Part shown: positions 1-8,444 of the stretch, in pieces
How the letters are laid out: each line of letters opens with the position of its first letter
Position numbering within the stretch: the stretch's first letter is position 1
Source: Barnesiella sp. An55
Lineage (GTDB): Bacteria; Bacteroidota; Bacteroidia; Bacteroidales; Barnesiellaceae
DNA: 64,000 bases
NCBI RefSeq assembly: GCF_002161555.1
Contig: NZ_NFHZ01000014.1
Coordinates: forward strand, 44,271 to 108,270
Direction of reading: 5' to 3'
Notes under the pieces: generated by a model
What the model was told of the DNA's origin: nothing
The model's database searches: none
The model's input: only the letters and a program-made list of their open reading frames with translations
Made by a program: the position numbers and the translations under genes

Positions 1-15
1 TCTTGTAGAAAAAAG

Positions 16-52
16 TGTGGAGCAGTGTGGAAAAATTCCACACTGCTCCACA
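16..52 (-). terminator. Rho-independent terminator of the response-regulator operon
   Basis: A perfect 17-bp inverted repeat (16-32 with 36-52) has a 3-nt loop. Read on the minus strand it is followed by six T residues (complement of 9-14). It lies 70 bp beyond the stop of the sigma-54 response regulator, so it should end the two-gene transcript. Each arm itself repeats the pentamer TGTGG. Confidence 0.85.
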
Positions 53-122
53 AAAAAGTTTATCGTCGGTATAGAACGCAATGCCCACCAGCGGTCAACG
101 CGCTCTCACAAAAAAGATATCT

Positions 123-1451
123 CTACTCGATTTGGTACAATTTGAGTTTGTTGTACAGCGTCTTGCGATCGATACCCAACATCTCGGCCGCCTTGCTCTT
201 GTTGCCTGCGCAACGTTGCAAAGCCGATACGATCTTGGCCCGCTCGCTCTCGGGGTCGTGCAAGGTGGCAACCCGATTCCCGACTTCGACATCCAGCCCC
301 AGATGCTCTACCCCGATGGGAGCACCCTGCGATAGCAAAGCTGCCCGCATCACGGTGTTGCGCATCTCGCGCAGATTGCCCGGCCAGCGGTAGCGGCAAA
401 TTTGCGCCATGGCATCGGGCAAAAATCCCGGCACGGGCTTCTCCAATTCCCGATTGGCCTGGTCGAGGAAGAAGTTGGCAAAAAGCAGGATGTCTTCACC
501 TCGCTCGCACAAAAGCGGCATATGGATTGTAAACTCGTTGATGCGATGATACAAATCTTCGCGGAAGGTAGCTGCGGCTATGGCAGCCTTCAGGTCCTCG
601 TTGGTTGCGGCAATCAAGCGTACATCGACCTTGATATCGGCCGTTGTGCCTATCGGTTTGACCCTCCGCTCTTGTAATACCCGCAACAGCTGTATCTGTA
701 CATCGTAACTGAGGTTGCCTATTTCGTCAAGAAATATCGTACCCCCGTTGGCCTCGAAAAAGGCACCCACCTTATCTTCGATAGCCCCGGTAAACGAACC
801 TTTCTTGTGCCCGAAAAACTCCGAGGCAGCCAACTCCTTGGGTATAGCTCCGCAATCGATTGCCACAAAAGGCTTGTCGGCCCGCTTGCTCAACTGGTGT
901 ATGCGCTTGGCCACATACTCCTTGCCGGTACCGCTTGCCCCATTTATCAATACCGACATGTTGGTGGGTGCAACCAGGCGCACATAGGAGTAGAGTTGCC
1001 GAGCCGCTTCGCTCTGTCCCTCGAGATAGCCCACCGCCTCAGACTCGCCCGGGACCTTCTCAATCGACTGCTCCGGCTCGGGAGCAGAAACCGCAGCCCC
1101 AAGCGCCTCGTTGATTTTCTGCAACAGGTCCTCGGGATTGACCGGTTTGGCCACATAGTCTTTCGCCCCCAGTTTCATGGCTTGAACGGCCGAAGAGATA
1201 GCCGCATAACTTGTCATCACGATTACCGGAACCAAACGGCGACAGCTCCTGAGCCACTCCAGCAAATCGATACCCTCGCCGTCGGGCAAACGCAAATCGC
1301 ACAACACCAAATCGACCGCCCCGTCGTGCAACGCCTTGCGAGCCGCGGCAATACTGGCTGCCGAGGTAATGGCAAAGCCTTTCTTGGTGAGCCACGTCTG
1401 CAACATCAAGGCAAACGTTGTATCGTCCTCGACGATAAGAATATGTTTCAT
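123..1451 (-). CDS. Sigma-54-dependent response regulator (NtrC family)
   Basis: 442-aa cytoplasmic transcription activator. An N-terminal receiver domain (about 3-120) has the acidic pair E8/D9-D10, phospho-acceptor D52 in CDLRLPDGEG and K102. The AAA+ domain follows with Walker A GASGTGKE (171-178) and the sigma-54 contact loop GSFTGA (218-223). A Fis-type helix-turn-helix ends the protein (SKAAEMLGIDRKTLYNK). The start at 1451 is chosen because it begins exactly at the receiver domain, has a GGAGG ribosome site and overlaps the kinase stop by 4 bp (ATGA); the open frame runs further upstream but that part lies inside the kinase gene. It is the presumed output partner of the kinase, activating sigma-54 promoters. 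Targets are not visible here. Confidence 0.93.
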   Translation of the reverse strand: MKHILIVEDDTTFALMLQTWLTKKGFAITSAASIAAARKALHDGAVDLVLCDLRLPDGEGIDLLEWLRSCRRLVPVIVMTSYAAISSAVQAMKLGAKDYVAKPVNPEDLLQKINEALGAAVSAPEPEQSIEKVPGESEAVGYLEGQSEAARQLYSYVRLVAPTNMSVLINGASGTGKEYVAKRIHQLSKRADKPFVAIDCGAIPKELAASEFFGHKKGSFTGAIEDKVGAFFEANGGTIFLDEIGNLSYDVQIQLLRVLQERRVKPIGTTADIKVDVRLIAATNEDLKAAIAAATFREDLYHRINEFTIHMPLLCERGEDILLFANFFLDQANRELEKPVPGFLPDAMAQICRYRWPGNLREMRNTVMRAALLSQGAPIGVEHLGLDVEVGNRVATLHDPESERAKIVSALQRCAGNKSKAAEMLGIDRKTLYNKLKLYQIE

Positions 1452-3892
1452 CGTTGTTCCTCCTTCTCTAATATGGATTGAAGTTCGTCCCGAATCTGCC
1501 CGGCACAAGCGAGCAATCGGGTCAAATGTCCCGCAAGGGCATCGGTCCAGACCTCGGCCCCCTCTTCTTCGACCCGCGAGAGCAGCGGGAGCATGTCCGA
1601 GAGTTTCAGCATGGCAAAAATAGGCTGCCACTTGTGGGCGATACGGGTCACGACTATCCCGTCGTGCTTCTCGCAAGCCATCTTCAGCTCATCGATTTGA
1701 ACCGTAAGTTCCTGCAAAAAGGTTGTCAATATGTTATGGCGAGCCGCCCGATCGTCACCCGCAAATGCGGTGAGCGGCGAAAAATCATAACGGCCCGACG
1801 AGTCCGCCGTGTCGGCCTCCAATATCGGCTGCACCAGCCGCTCTTGTGGTTTGTAGCCAATGGCCGACAGACATTCGGCGAGCTGAGCCAACGAAAAAGG
1901 TTTGCGCAACACACGCGCAAAGCCTTCGGCCTGCAACCTGTCCGAATCGCTGCGTGCCGTAACCACTACCACCGGAATACTCCGAGCCTGCGATACCGCA
2001 GAGGCCCGCAAAAACTTCAAGAACTGCACCCCGTTCATCTCGGGCATCTGCATATCGGTAAACACGACGTCAAACGGTTCATGCTCCAGATAACCGAGTA
2101 CCTCCTCGGCCCGCATACAGGCAACAGCCTCTACGCCCAACTGTTTCAATTGATTCTCAAAAAGAGTCAATTGTATCTTATCATCGTCGAGCAACAGGCA
2201 GCGACGCCCCGAGAAAGCCGGCGGAGCCACCTCTTCGGCCACCTTGTCGAGCGGAATTTCTACCGTAAAGGTACTTCCCACCCCCTCCCGGCTACGCACA
2301 TCGAGACGACCGTGCATCAAATCGACCAGCTGCCGGGTAATCGTCAATCCCAACCCGAATCCCTCGACACCCTGCGCCGACGACAGTCGGGTAAAGGCCT
2401 GGAATATCTGCTCGAGGTCGTCGCGGGCAATTCCCCGCCCCGTGTCGCTCACCGAGAACACAAGGAACCGCACCCGCACAAACACATGCACGGTGACCGT
2501 GCCACGGGTGGTAAACTTCAAGGCATTGGACAGTAGGTTATCGACAATCTGCTGGATTCGCAACGGGTCGCCCGAGAAGGAGGCATTGGCCGAAGGCTCG
2601 GCCTTCAGGATCAGCTTCAACTGTTTCTTCTCGGCTACCGGCTGCATGGCCGAAACAATCTTCTCAAAAAGAGCTTTCGGGTTAAATGTCATGTGATTCA
2701 CATCGAGCTTGTGCGACTCCAGACGGAAAAAGTCGAGCAGGTCGCTCACCAGGGCCAACAGATGATCCGACGAGGCCTTCATATTCTGCAAGTAGAAGCG
2801 TTGCCGTTCGCTGTTGTCGAGTCGCATCATCAACTCGACATAGCCGATAATCGAACTCAACGGAGCCTTGAAGTCGTGCGTAATCGTCAGCATCAACTTC
2901 TCGCGAGCCTCCAGCAGCTCCTCGGCCCGACGACGAGCCTCTTCCAGTTCGCGGCGCCACCTATCGTCTCGCATCCACCCACGCCAAACCATTATCCCGA
3001 AAATTACAGCCAGCACAATCGCCCCCGAGGTCACCCCCAGCAGCGTATTCATCGACTCTTGACGTATAGCCTCGTTACGGTCGAGAATACGCTCCGAGAC
3101 CAGCAGTTGCTCCTGCTCAAAACTATTCATCAAGCGACTTATCTGACCGCTCAACCGCTGGTTGTCGTTCCGCAATCGCCAGCGCTCCCGCTCGAGGGCC
3201 TGCTTCGACAGCTCTCTACTCTCGTGGTAGCCGCTCTCCATCGCCTTCAAGTCCGACGCCAGCGAATCACTCAATGCACCTATTCGCTTCGACTCCACCC
3301 GAATACTGTCGAGACTCACCGGCGACTTGCCCGAGATAGCATCGGCAATGCGACCAAACACATTGCGCTTCCTGTGTTTCTCGACCAGCGAGTCGCTCTG
3401 CTGAGCCAAAGCCTGCTGATATTTATGAATAAGCAGCAAAGAGTCCTGTTGCCGCATCATATTCTCGATTTTACGGTTCTGCTCCTCGGCCACATCGATC
3501 GAAGTACTCATCAACCTCCTGATTACCGTATTCTTCCGGTTCAACAGATAGACGATGCTGTCGATACGCGACAACTGCACCGAGTCGGTGGTAATGCTGC
3601 GCAACGAATCGACCTCGGTCACCACCTCGTTCATCTTCTCTCTGTACGTCGGATAGTCAGAATATCGGCCCCACACCAGCGACTGCCCCAACGTCTCGGT
3701 ACGATAGAGCGACGACAATGCGTCGGAAACCCGATGCCGCTTCGCACCCATATCCTGCTCGACATCGCGTATCGCAACCAACAGGCTTATCTCGTGATAG
3801 ACAAACCACGAGGAGGCAAGCAGAACGGCCACGAGCAGCAGATATCCCCACAACGCTTTATTGCGGGTCGCTTTTCTGGAGTATGAAGTCAT
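1448..3892 (-). CDS. Hybrid sensor histidine kinase (HisKA-HATPase-REC-Hpt)
   Basis: 814-aa membrane kinase. Membrane segments lie at about 13-33 and 284-303 and enclose a roughly 250-residue, coiled-coil-rich periplasmic sensor region. Then come the phospho-acceptor helix ITHDFKAPLSS (H339), the ATP-binding N box DNLLSNALKF (N455), G1 DTGRGI (482-487) and G2 GFGLGL. A receiver domain has DDD (568-570) and D612 in TDMQMPEMNG. A C-terminal Hpt-like domain has H752 in RIAHKWQP. The phosphorelay is therefore largely within one chain and probably passes to the adjacent sigma-54 regulator, with which it overlaps by 4 bp. Signal unknown; no periplasmic domain is recognised by name. Confidence 0.92.
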   Translation of the reverse strand: MTSYSRKATRNKALWGYLLLVAVLLASSWFVYHEISLLVAIRDVEQDMGAKRHRVSDALSSLYRTETLGQSLVWGRYSDYPTYREKMNEVVTEVDSLRSITTDSVQLSRIDSIVYLLNRKNTVIRRLMSTSIDVAEEQNRKIENMMRQQDSLLLIHKYQQALAQQSDSLVEKHRKRNVFGRIADAISGKSPVSLDSIRVESKRIGALSDSLASDLKAMESGYHESRELSKQALERERWRLRNDNQRLSGQISRLMNSFEQEQLLVSERILDRNEAIRQESMNTLLGVTSGAIVLAVIFGIMVWRGWMRDDRWRRELEEARRRAEELLEAREKLMLTITHDFKAPLSSIIGYVELMMRLDNSERQRFYLQNMKASSDHLLALVSDLLDFFRLESHKLDVNHMTFNPKALFEKIVSAMQPVAEKKQLKLILKAEPSANASFSGDPLRIQQIVDNLLSNALKFTTRGTVTVHVFVRVRFLVFSVSDTGRGIARDDLEQIFQAFTRLSSAQGVEGFGLGLTITRQLVDLMHGRLDVRSREGVGSTFTVEIPLDKVAEEVAPPAFSGRRCLLLDDDKIQLTLFENQLKQLGVEAVACMRAEEVLGYLEHEPFDVVFTDMQMPEMNGVQFLKFLRASAVSQARSIPVVVVTARSDSDRLQAEGFARVLRKPFSLAQLAECLSAIGYKPQERLVQPILEADTADSSGRYDFSPLTAFAGDDRAARHNILTTFLQELTVQIDELKMACEKHDGIVVTRIAHKWQPIFAMLKLSDMLPLLSRVEEEGAEVWTDALAGHLTRLLACAGQIRDELQSILEKEEQR

Positions 3893-4024
3893 AGTTCACG
3901 ATTTGGCGGTGAAGATAAAAATTTTCTGCAAAAACTCTACCGCCCAAAGTATTAACAATCCTTACTATTGTCGTTCGATTTTTTTGGTTACTTTTATCTG
4001 GAAATTATCAAACAGAAAAGAAGT

Positions 4025-4393
4025 ATGGAAATCTTGTTTTTTCAATACCCGCCATGCAGCACTTGCCGCAAAGCGGCTCAATGGTTGCGCGACCGCCATA
4101 TCGAGGTGACTACCCGACATATCGTCGAGGCGCCACCTTCGGTTGAGGAACTCACAGAATGGATTGCCCGCAGCGGATTGCCGTTGCAGAAGTTTTTCAA
4201 TACCAGCGGACAGCGTTATCGAGAACTGAATGTGAAGGCGCGTTTCTCGACCGACTCGCCCGAGGAGCTGGTGGCACTGCTGGCTTCCGACGGGATGCTG
4301 ATAAAGCGGCCGCTGCTTGTGACCGACAATAGGGTGCTGGTAGGATTCAATGCCCAGCAGTGGGAGGAGGCTTTGAGCGGGCTTTCGCGATAG
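4025..4393 (+). CDS. ArsC/Spx-family thioredoxin-fold protein
   Basis: 122-aa cytoplasmic protein of the ArsC/YffB/Spx family. It opens with a beta strand and the redox motif PPCSTCRKA (Cys-Ser-Thr-Cys at about 11-14), followed by the family's LxxRHIEV pattern and the conserved segment SGLPLQKFFNTSG. The region IKRPLLV near residue 95 is the cis-proline segment. Full length for the family. The start at 4025 is used because it gives the beta strand directly before the Cys motif and follows a purine-rich stretch; an upstream ATG at 3968 adds only Phe-rich, unconserved residues. It may be a glutaredoxin-like arsenate reductase or a redox regulator; there are no other ars genes nearby, so a role in arsenic resistance is not supported. 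Confidence 0.85.
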   Translation: MEILFFQYPPCSTCRKAAQWLRDRHIEVTTRHIVEAPPSVEELTEWIARSGLPLQKFFNTSGQRYRELNVKARFSTDSPEELVALLASDGMLIKRPLLVTDNRVLVGFNAQQWEEALSGLSR

Positions 4394-4437
4394 TCCCCCA
4401 TCCCCGACAATTGCCCCATGCATGATTGATAAAAAAT

Positions 4438-4467
4438 AACGGAGTAGCCCACGAGGGCTACTCCGTT
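4438..4467 (-). terminator. Terminator between the ArsC-like gene and rpsP (mainly rpsP)
   Basis: A perfect 13-bp stem (4438-4450 with 4455-4467) has a 4-nt loop. On the minus strand it is followed by ATTTTTT (complement of 4431-4437), fitting rpsP. On the plus strand it is followed by only a short T run, so it may also serve the convergent ArsC-like gene. Confidence 0.85.
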
Positions 4468-4490
4468 TTCGATATGCTGTATAAGGGTAA

Positions 4491-5063
4491 TTATTCAGCA
4501 CTCTCGGCAGCAGGAGCTGCTTCTTCGGCGGGAGCTTCGGCAGCAGCGGCAGCTTCGGCTTCTGCTTTGGCAGCGGCTTCGGCCTCGGCCTTGGCGGCAG
4601 CTTCGGCAGCTTTCTTAGCTGCAACAGCTTCGGCTTTCACTTTGTTTTTCTCTACTTCCTCTTCGAGACGTTTCTTTGCAGCAGCGTCTTTGGCGGCAGA
4701 GATCTTAGCCTTTTCGGCATCGGTAACCGATTTCTTGTTCTTCAACCAGGCTTCGAAGCGTTGCTCGGCAACTTCTTCGGTGAAAGCGCCTTTCTTTACA
4801 CCGCCCAGCAAGTGTTTTTTCAACAGCACACCTTCACGAGAGAGGATGTTGCGAACGGTATCGGTGGGTTGTGCACCCGTCGTCAGCCAATACAAAGCCC
4901 TTTCGAAATTCAAATTTATTGTAGCAGGATTAGTGTTCGGATTATAAGAACCTATCCTTTCAATAAACTTACCATCACGTGGTGCCCTGCTATCGGCGAT
5001 TACAATTTGGTAGAACGCATAGTCTTTGTGACCAAAACGTTGTAATCTGATTTTTGTTGCCAT
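4491..5063 (-). CDS. rpsP: 30S ribosomal protein S16
   Basis: 190-aa S16, a structural protein of the small ribosomal subunit. The conserved core [20 protein letters not shown] and [20 protein letters not shown] occupies the first ~85 residues. After about residue 115 there is a Lys/Glu-rich helix and then a strongly Ala/Glu-biased tail with repeats of the type AEAEAAAKA. The E. coli protein is only about 80-90 residues, so the second half is an extension; similar tails are common in Bacteroidetes. The gene is monocistronic, with a good promoter at 5103-5134 and a terminator at 4438-4467. Confidence 0.97.
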   Translation of the reverse strand: MATKIRLQRFGHKDYAFYQIVIADSRAPRDGKFIERIGSYNPNTNPATINLNFERALYWLTTGAQPTDTVRNILSREGVLLKKHLLGGVKKGAFTEEVAEQRFEAWLKNKKSVTDAEKAKISAAKDAAAKKRLEEEVEKNKVKAEAVAAKKAAEAAAKAEAEAAAKAEAEAAAAAEAPAEEAAPAAESAE

Positions 5064-5102
5064 TTGAAATTTTTTAATTGGTTAGTATTTGCATTAGCGG
5101 CG

Positions 5103-5134
5103 CAAAGGTAGCACTTCTTTGCGAATCGAACAAA
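5103..5134 (-). promoter_or_regulatory. rpsP promoter (Bacteroidetes type)
   Basis: On the minus strand TTTG (complement of 5131-5134) is followed after exactly 20 bases by TACCTTTG (complement of 5103-5110), a full match to the TTTG/TAnnTTTG pattern. The start codon at 5063 lies about 35 bases beyond the expected transcription start. Confidence 0.8.
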
Positions 5135-5169
5135 TAAAAGGCCTTTATTTTTAATGAGATGATAAAAGA

Positions 5170-5201
5170 AAAAGGCAACCACGAAATTGTGGTTGCCTTT
5201 T
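5170..5201 (-). terminator. Terminator after tRNA-Thr
   Basis: A 13-bp perfect stem (5170-5182 with 5189-5201) and 6-nt loop lie directly downstream of tRNA-Thr on the minus strand. The stem ends in a run of T on that strand (CCTTTTTCTTTT, complement of 5162-5173). It separates the stable-RNA unit from the rpsP promoter. Confidence 0.85.
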
Positions 5202-5205
5202 CTTG

Positions 5206-5279
5206 AGCCTCTTGTCGGATTCGAACCAACGACCCCGAGATTACAAATCACGTGCTCTGGCCAACTGAGCTAAAGAGGC
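5206..5279 (-). tRNA. tRNA-Thr (anticodon TGT)
   Basis: 74-nt cloverleaf on the minus strand. The acceptor arm is GCCTCTT paired with AAGAGGC. The D arm has AGTTGG, the anticodon loop TTTGTAA carries TGT, and the T loop is TTCGAAT. The 3' CCA is not encoded. Its 5' end is only a few bases from the 3' end of the SRP RNA, so the two are probably cut from one precursor. Confidence 0.95.
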
Positions 5280-5281
5280 AG

Positions 5282-5382
5282 GTGGGTAAGCTATCTACAT
5301 CGCGCCGCTACAACCGGCTACCCTTGCTGCGGTCAAGCCCTGGGGGATTCACAAGGAGCTGGCCGTATAGGACTTACCCGGG
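5282..5382 (-). ncRNA. ffs: Signal recognition particle RNA (small bacterial type)
   Basis: About 100-nt RNA on the minus strand. Its ends pair (GGGTAAG near 5379 with CTTACCC at 5284-5290). The central part has the SRP order: GUGAAUCC, then CCCAGGGCUUGACC, then GCAGCAAGGGUAGCC, matching the helix-8 AGG/AGCA asymmetric-loop region with a CUUG-type tip in place of GGAA. It would bind Ffh to target membrane proteins. A canonical promoter sits immediately upstream. Exact ends are estimated from the terminal stem. Confidence 0.82.
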
Positions 5383-5384
5383 CA

Positions 5385-5414
5385 CAAAAGTAGATATTTT
5401 TTCGCACATAGCAA
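5385..5414 (-). promoter_or_regulatory. Promoter of the SRP RNA / tRNA-Thr unit
   Basis: On the minus strand TTG (complement of 5412-5414), 19 bases, then TACTTTTG (complement of 5385-5392). The predicted start falls at the first base of the SRP RNA terminal stem. Confidence 0.75.
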
Positions 5415-5603
5415 TAGTTTGGACAAAAAAAATGTGCATTTTTTCTTATCCTCCTAAGAACAAATAGTTTACATCGGTGGCTTCAGAATTGCATATTTCG
5501 TGTGAGAATTTTTATAGGCTCTTTCACCTTCGATTGTTCGGTAAAAAAATCTACATTTGTACCTCCGAAACGCGACATGTGTTTCGATCAAACATAGAAA
5601 GCC

Positions 5604-6563
5604 ATGCTACAAGAGATTAAAAACCGCATATTGGCCGGCGGGGAGATTACTCCCGACGAGGCTATCGAACTGGCACGACACGCCAACCGCGCCGAGCTCT
5701 ACGCCGCGGCCGACGAGATTCGCCGCAAGTTCTGCAACCACACTCTCGACAGTTGCTCGATTATCAATGCCCGCTCGGGGCACTGCCCCGAGAATTGCAA
5801 ATGGTGTGCACAATCGGCCCACTACAACACCCATATTGAGACCTACGACGCTATTCCCGAAGAGGAGGCCATGACGATGGCCCGGCTCCACGAGTCGCAG
5901 GGTATCAAGCGACTGTCGCTGGTAACCAGCGGCCGCAGTGTGCGGGGCGACGATCTCGACTACTTCTGCAACCTGTACCGCCGCATGGGCCGCGAAACCC
6001 ACTTGCGGCTGTGCGCCTCAATGGGTCTGCTCAAGCGGGAGGAGCTTCAAAAGTTGAAAGATGCCGGCGTGAAGCGCTACCACTGCAACCTCGAGACGGC
6101 TTCGTCCTACTTCCCCGAACTGTGTACGACCCATACTTCGGCTCAAAAGAAGGAGACCATCCGTGCGGCCCAAGAGGTGGGACTCGAAATTTGCTCGGGT
6201 GGTATCATCGGCATGGGTGAATCGATGGAACAACGCATCGAACTGGCCTTCGAACTGAAGGAACTGGGCGTCTGCTCCGTACCCATGAATATCCTCAGCC
6301 CCATACCGGGAACTCCGCTGGAGCACACAGCTCCCATAGGCGACGAGGATATACTGGTGACCATAGCCGTCTTCCGCTTCGTGTTGCCCCACGCCTTCAT
6401 CCGCTTTGCCGGCGGCCGGGCCCGACTCTCACGCGACACTCAGAAACAGGCACTGCTGGCCGGGCTCAACGGTCTGCTCATGGGCGATATGCTCACCACC
6501 CTGGGGTCGGGTGTCAACGACGACAAGGCCCTGATTGCCGAGGCCGGATACGACCCGCTGTAA
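5604..6563 (+). CDS. bioB: Biotin synthase
   Basis: 319-aa radical SAM enzyme that inserts sulfur into dethiobiotin to form biotin. The SAM cluster motif CxxxCxxC is at C61, C65 and C68 within SGHCPENCKWCAQS, followed by YNTHIETY. Downstream are the conserved CASMG, the YHCNLETA strand (about 155) with an Asn and Cys that are typical BioB ligands, and RFAGGR near the C-terminus, whose Arg is a cluster ligand. The protein is full length. A TACATTTG box at 5552-5559 is the likely -7 element. No other biotin genes occur in the window, so the gene stands alone with its own terminator. Confidence 0.95.
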   Translation: MLQEIKNRILAGGEITPDEAIELARHANRAELYAAADEIRRKFCNHTLDSCSIINARSGHCPENCKWCAQSAHYNTHIETYDAIPEEEAMTMARLHESQGIKRLSLVTSGRSVRGDDLDYFCNLYRRMGRETHLRLCASMGLLKREELQKLKDAGVKRYHCNLETASSYFPELCTTHTSAQKKETIRAAQEVGLEICSGGIIGMGESMEQRIELAFELKELGVCSVPMNILSPIPGTPLEHTAPIGDEDILVTIAVFRFVLPHAFIRFAGGRARLSRDTQKQALLAGLNGLLMGDMLTTLGSGVNDDKALIAEAGYDPL

Positions 6564-6608
6564 AAAGCGATAACACCCGGGGCTCCACACTCTGCCCCAC
6601 TCGCATAA

Positions 6609-6644
6609 AAAAGGCTGTTGCCCTTTATGAGGCAGCAGCCTTTT
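6609..6644 (+). terminator. bioB terminator
   Basis: A stem of about 14 bp (6609-6622 with 6631-6644, one G-U pair) has an 8-nt loop and ends in TTTT. It is 45 bp after the bioB stop. Confidence 0.8.
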
Positions 6645-6785
6645 GCGTTTATTCAAATATAACTTATCGTGATTATACACAATCTTGACCAAAACAAGAA
6701 ACAAATTGCCATATAATTGTTATTCTAATAAAGATAACTGAGAATAGAGAAATCTGCGTATATTTGTCGAGAAAATTGCGATTAT

Positions 6786-7256
6786 ATGACATCCCGTGAA
6801 TCACAAAAGTTTGACGAAGAACCGTCTAAGATTTCTTTACAAGTAGATGAGCATCCTGAACAATATATTAGTCCAGATACTAACAAACGTAGGAACGCAT
6901 TTTCAAATCTTAAAAGAGAATTAACAGATGAAGATTTGCAATCGCCTGGGACATTACGTCTTATTCTTCGTGATTTAGACAATTATGAAGATTGTAAATC
7001 ACAACTTGATAACTATAAAAACAAGTTTCATGAAAAAGACAAGGACAATGCAGTATTAGAAACAAAATTAAAGGCAAGTAATAACTTTGACATATTATAT
7101 AGTGTAATGTTATCTTTGGGTTCCGCTCTTATGGGGATGGTTCCGTCTATACAAAATAAAGAAGGTAATGTTTACTATATGAGTTTTGTTATAGGAGTGA
7201 TTGGATTCATTATATTAGTTAGTGGTATTTTAACAAGGTTATTGAAGAAAAAATGA
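6786..7256 (+). CDS. Hypothetical protein with coiled coil and two membrane segments
   Basis: 156-aa protein that I do not recognise. Residues 1-100 are polar and charged, with a probable coiled coil at about 65-95. Two hydrophobic segments follow (about 101-120 and 132-150), and the chain ends in RLLKKK. This predicts a cytoplasmic helical domain anchored by a C-terminal hairpin. The gene is clearly more AT-rich than bioB upstream and uses AT-ending codons (AGA, TTA, ATA), which suggests acquisition. A TATATTTG box at 6759-6766 may be its promoter. Its stop overlaps the next gene by 4 bp (ATGA), so the two are translationally coupled. Confidence 0.75.
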   Translation: MTSRESQKFDEEPSKISLQVDEHPEQYISPDTNKRRNAFSNLKRELTDEDLQSPGTLRLILRDLDNYEDCKSQLDNYKNKFHEKDKDNAVLETKLKASNNFDILYSVMLSLGSALMGMVPSIQNKEGNVYYMSFVIGVIGFIILVSGILTRLLKKK

Positions 7257-7633
7257 AATTAGAAATTGCATACATAAAGGATAGTGGGAATCTTGAAAAA
7301 GAAAGAACAGTTTTTAAAGTTACTCAACCTACTAATCTTGGATTATACCTTGTTTCTCAAAGTGTAGAAACATCAAGCACCACATTCTCTTCGAATATTA
7401 AAAATATATATTGGTTACCTGATCAAGAATTAAAAATTGGTGATTTGGTGGTTTTATATACTAAAAAAGGAGAAAAGCGTAGTACTATAAACAAAGATGG
7501 CTCTACTACTTATTTCTATTATTGGGGTTTAGATAAACCTCTAACTAGTACAGAAAAATCCTGTGTAGTATTACTCGAAACTTCTTGGAGAGTAAAGGGT
7601 ATTTCTTCTGCGGACAACAAAACAGAAAAGTAA
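7253..7633 (+). CDS. Hypothetical beta-rich protein, partner of the preceding gene
   Basis: 126-aa protein of no family that I can name. The sequence alternates hydrophobic and polar residues (GLYLVSQSVE, IGDLVVLYTKKGE, YFYYWGLDKPL, KSCVVLLE), as expected for an all-beta domain. There is no signal peptide or membrane segment. It is AT-rich like its partner and starts within that gene's stop codon. The coupling suggests a soluble subunit working with the membrane-anchored coiled-coil protein. No terminator is visible in the AT-rich 190 bp after it. Confidence 0.72.
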   Translation: MKLEIAYIKDSGNLEKERTVFKVTQPTNLGLYLVSQSVETSSTTFSSNIKNIYWLPDQELKIGDLVVLYTKKGEKRSTINKDGSTTYFYYWGLDKPLTSTEKSCVVLLETSWRVKGISSADNKTEK

Positions 7634-7823
7634 CATAACAAGAATTATAAATAAAAAAAACGGCTCAAAAAGGTATTTATAGTTGGTTTCTTTGTCTTTA
7701 TTGCTATAAAAAACACCATTGACAAAATTCAACCCAATAATAGATAAAATCTTTAATCCGTATCAGCTATAAACATAGTAGGCACATAAAATCAATTGAT
7801 CAGATGCAACTTTGGAATAGTAA

Positions 7824-8363
7824 TTATTTCGCCCGATAAATAGCAATATCGTATTCGTTCGCGTATTTTTTACTCTTCGCTATTTCCATATAGACGTTTC
7901 CGTTTTTTGTAGTCTTTCGGTACTGTTTCACTTCCGTGTCATATATGTCGGGAAGCAATTTACCAGTGTTTGAGCGCACGTTTACATTCTCTCCTTTGGT
8001 GATATATTCATAGCCGTAATCAACGGCTTTTTGTATGAAGTCTGTGGCTTGGTCTCCAAAAAGTCTAAGGGTCATTTGCACCACTACACCATTCTTGTTG
8101 GATTCCATACCTACAAAACAACTACCGAAATCGTAAAAGAAAGTCAGATCTAAAATTTGAACAGGAGTAACATCAAATTCCTTTTCTATTGTCGGAATTG
8201 TGAAAAACGAAGCTCCTAACCAGTTTGTATAGTACTCGGGGGTAAGGAATGCCACCCGTTTTTCTTCAGGAGTGATTACCTCTTCGTTTTGTGCAAAACT
8301 GAATTGACCGATAAAGGCGAATAGAATCACCAACAGAAACTTTTTTTGTTTTTTTGTTTTCAT
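7824..8363 (-). CDS. Hypothetical secreted protein
   Basis: 179-aa protein. The first ~24 residues form a signal peptide (MKTKKQKKFLLVILFAFIGQ, then FSFAQ) with a typical Ala-Gln cleavage site. The mature part is mixed alpha/beta with no cysteine cluster beyond one Cys. The start at 8363 is preferred to the upstream ATG at 8453, which would add a second hydrophobic stretch running toward the inverted repeat. The family is not recognised. It lies just left of the 141-bp attC-like repeat and is AT-rich, consistent with a cassette-like or otherwise acquired gene. Confidence 0.7.
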   Translation of the reverse strand: MKTKKQKKFLLVILFAFIGQFSFAQNEEVITPEEKRVAFLTPEYYTNWLGASFFTIPTIEKEFDVTPVQILDLTFFYDFGSCFVGMESNKNGVVVQMTLRLFGDQATDFIQKAVDYGYEYITKGENVNVRSNTGKLLPDIYDTEVKQYRKTTKNGNVYMEIAKSKKYANEYDIAIYRAK

Positions 8364-8444
8364 TCCACATTTTATTTTGTTCGACAACAATCTATAAAAC
8401 AGCAACAGCAGAACGAAATGGATAAACGAAAACGTAAAGCCACT

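Noticed and set aside
1452..1676. 75-codon N-terminal extension of the sigma-54 regulator
   Set aside because: It lies inside the kinase coding region and adds no domain; the receiver domain starts at 1451.
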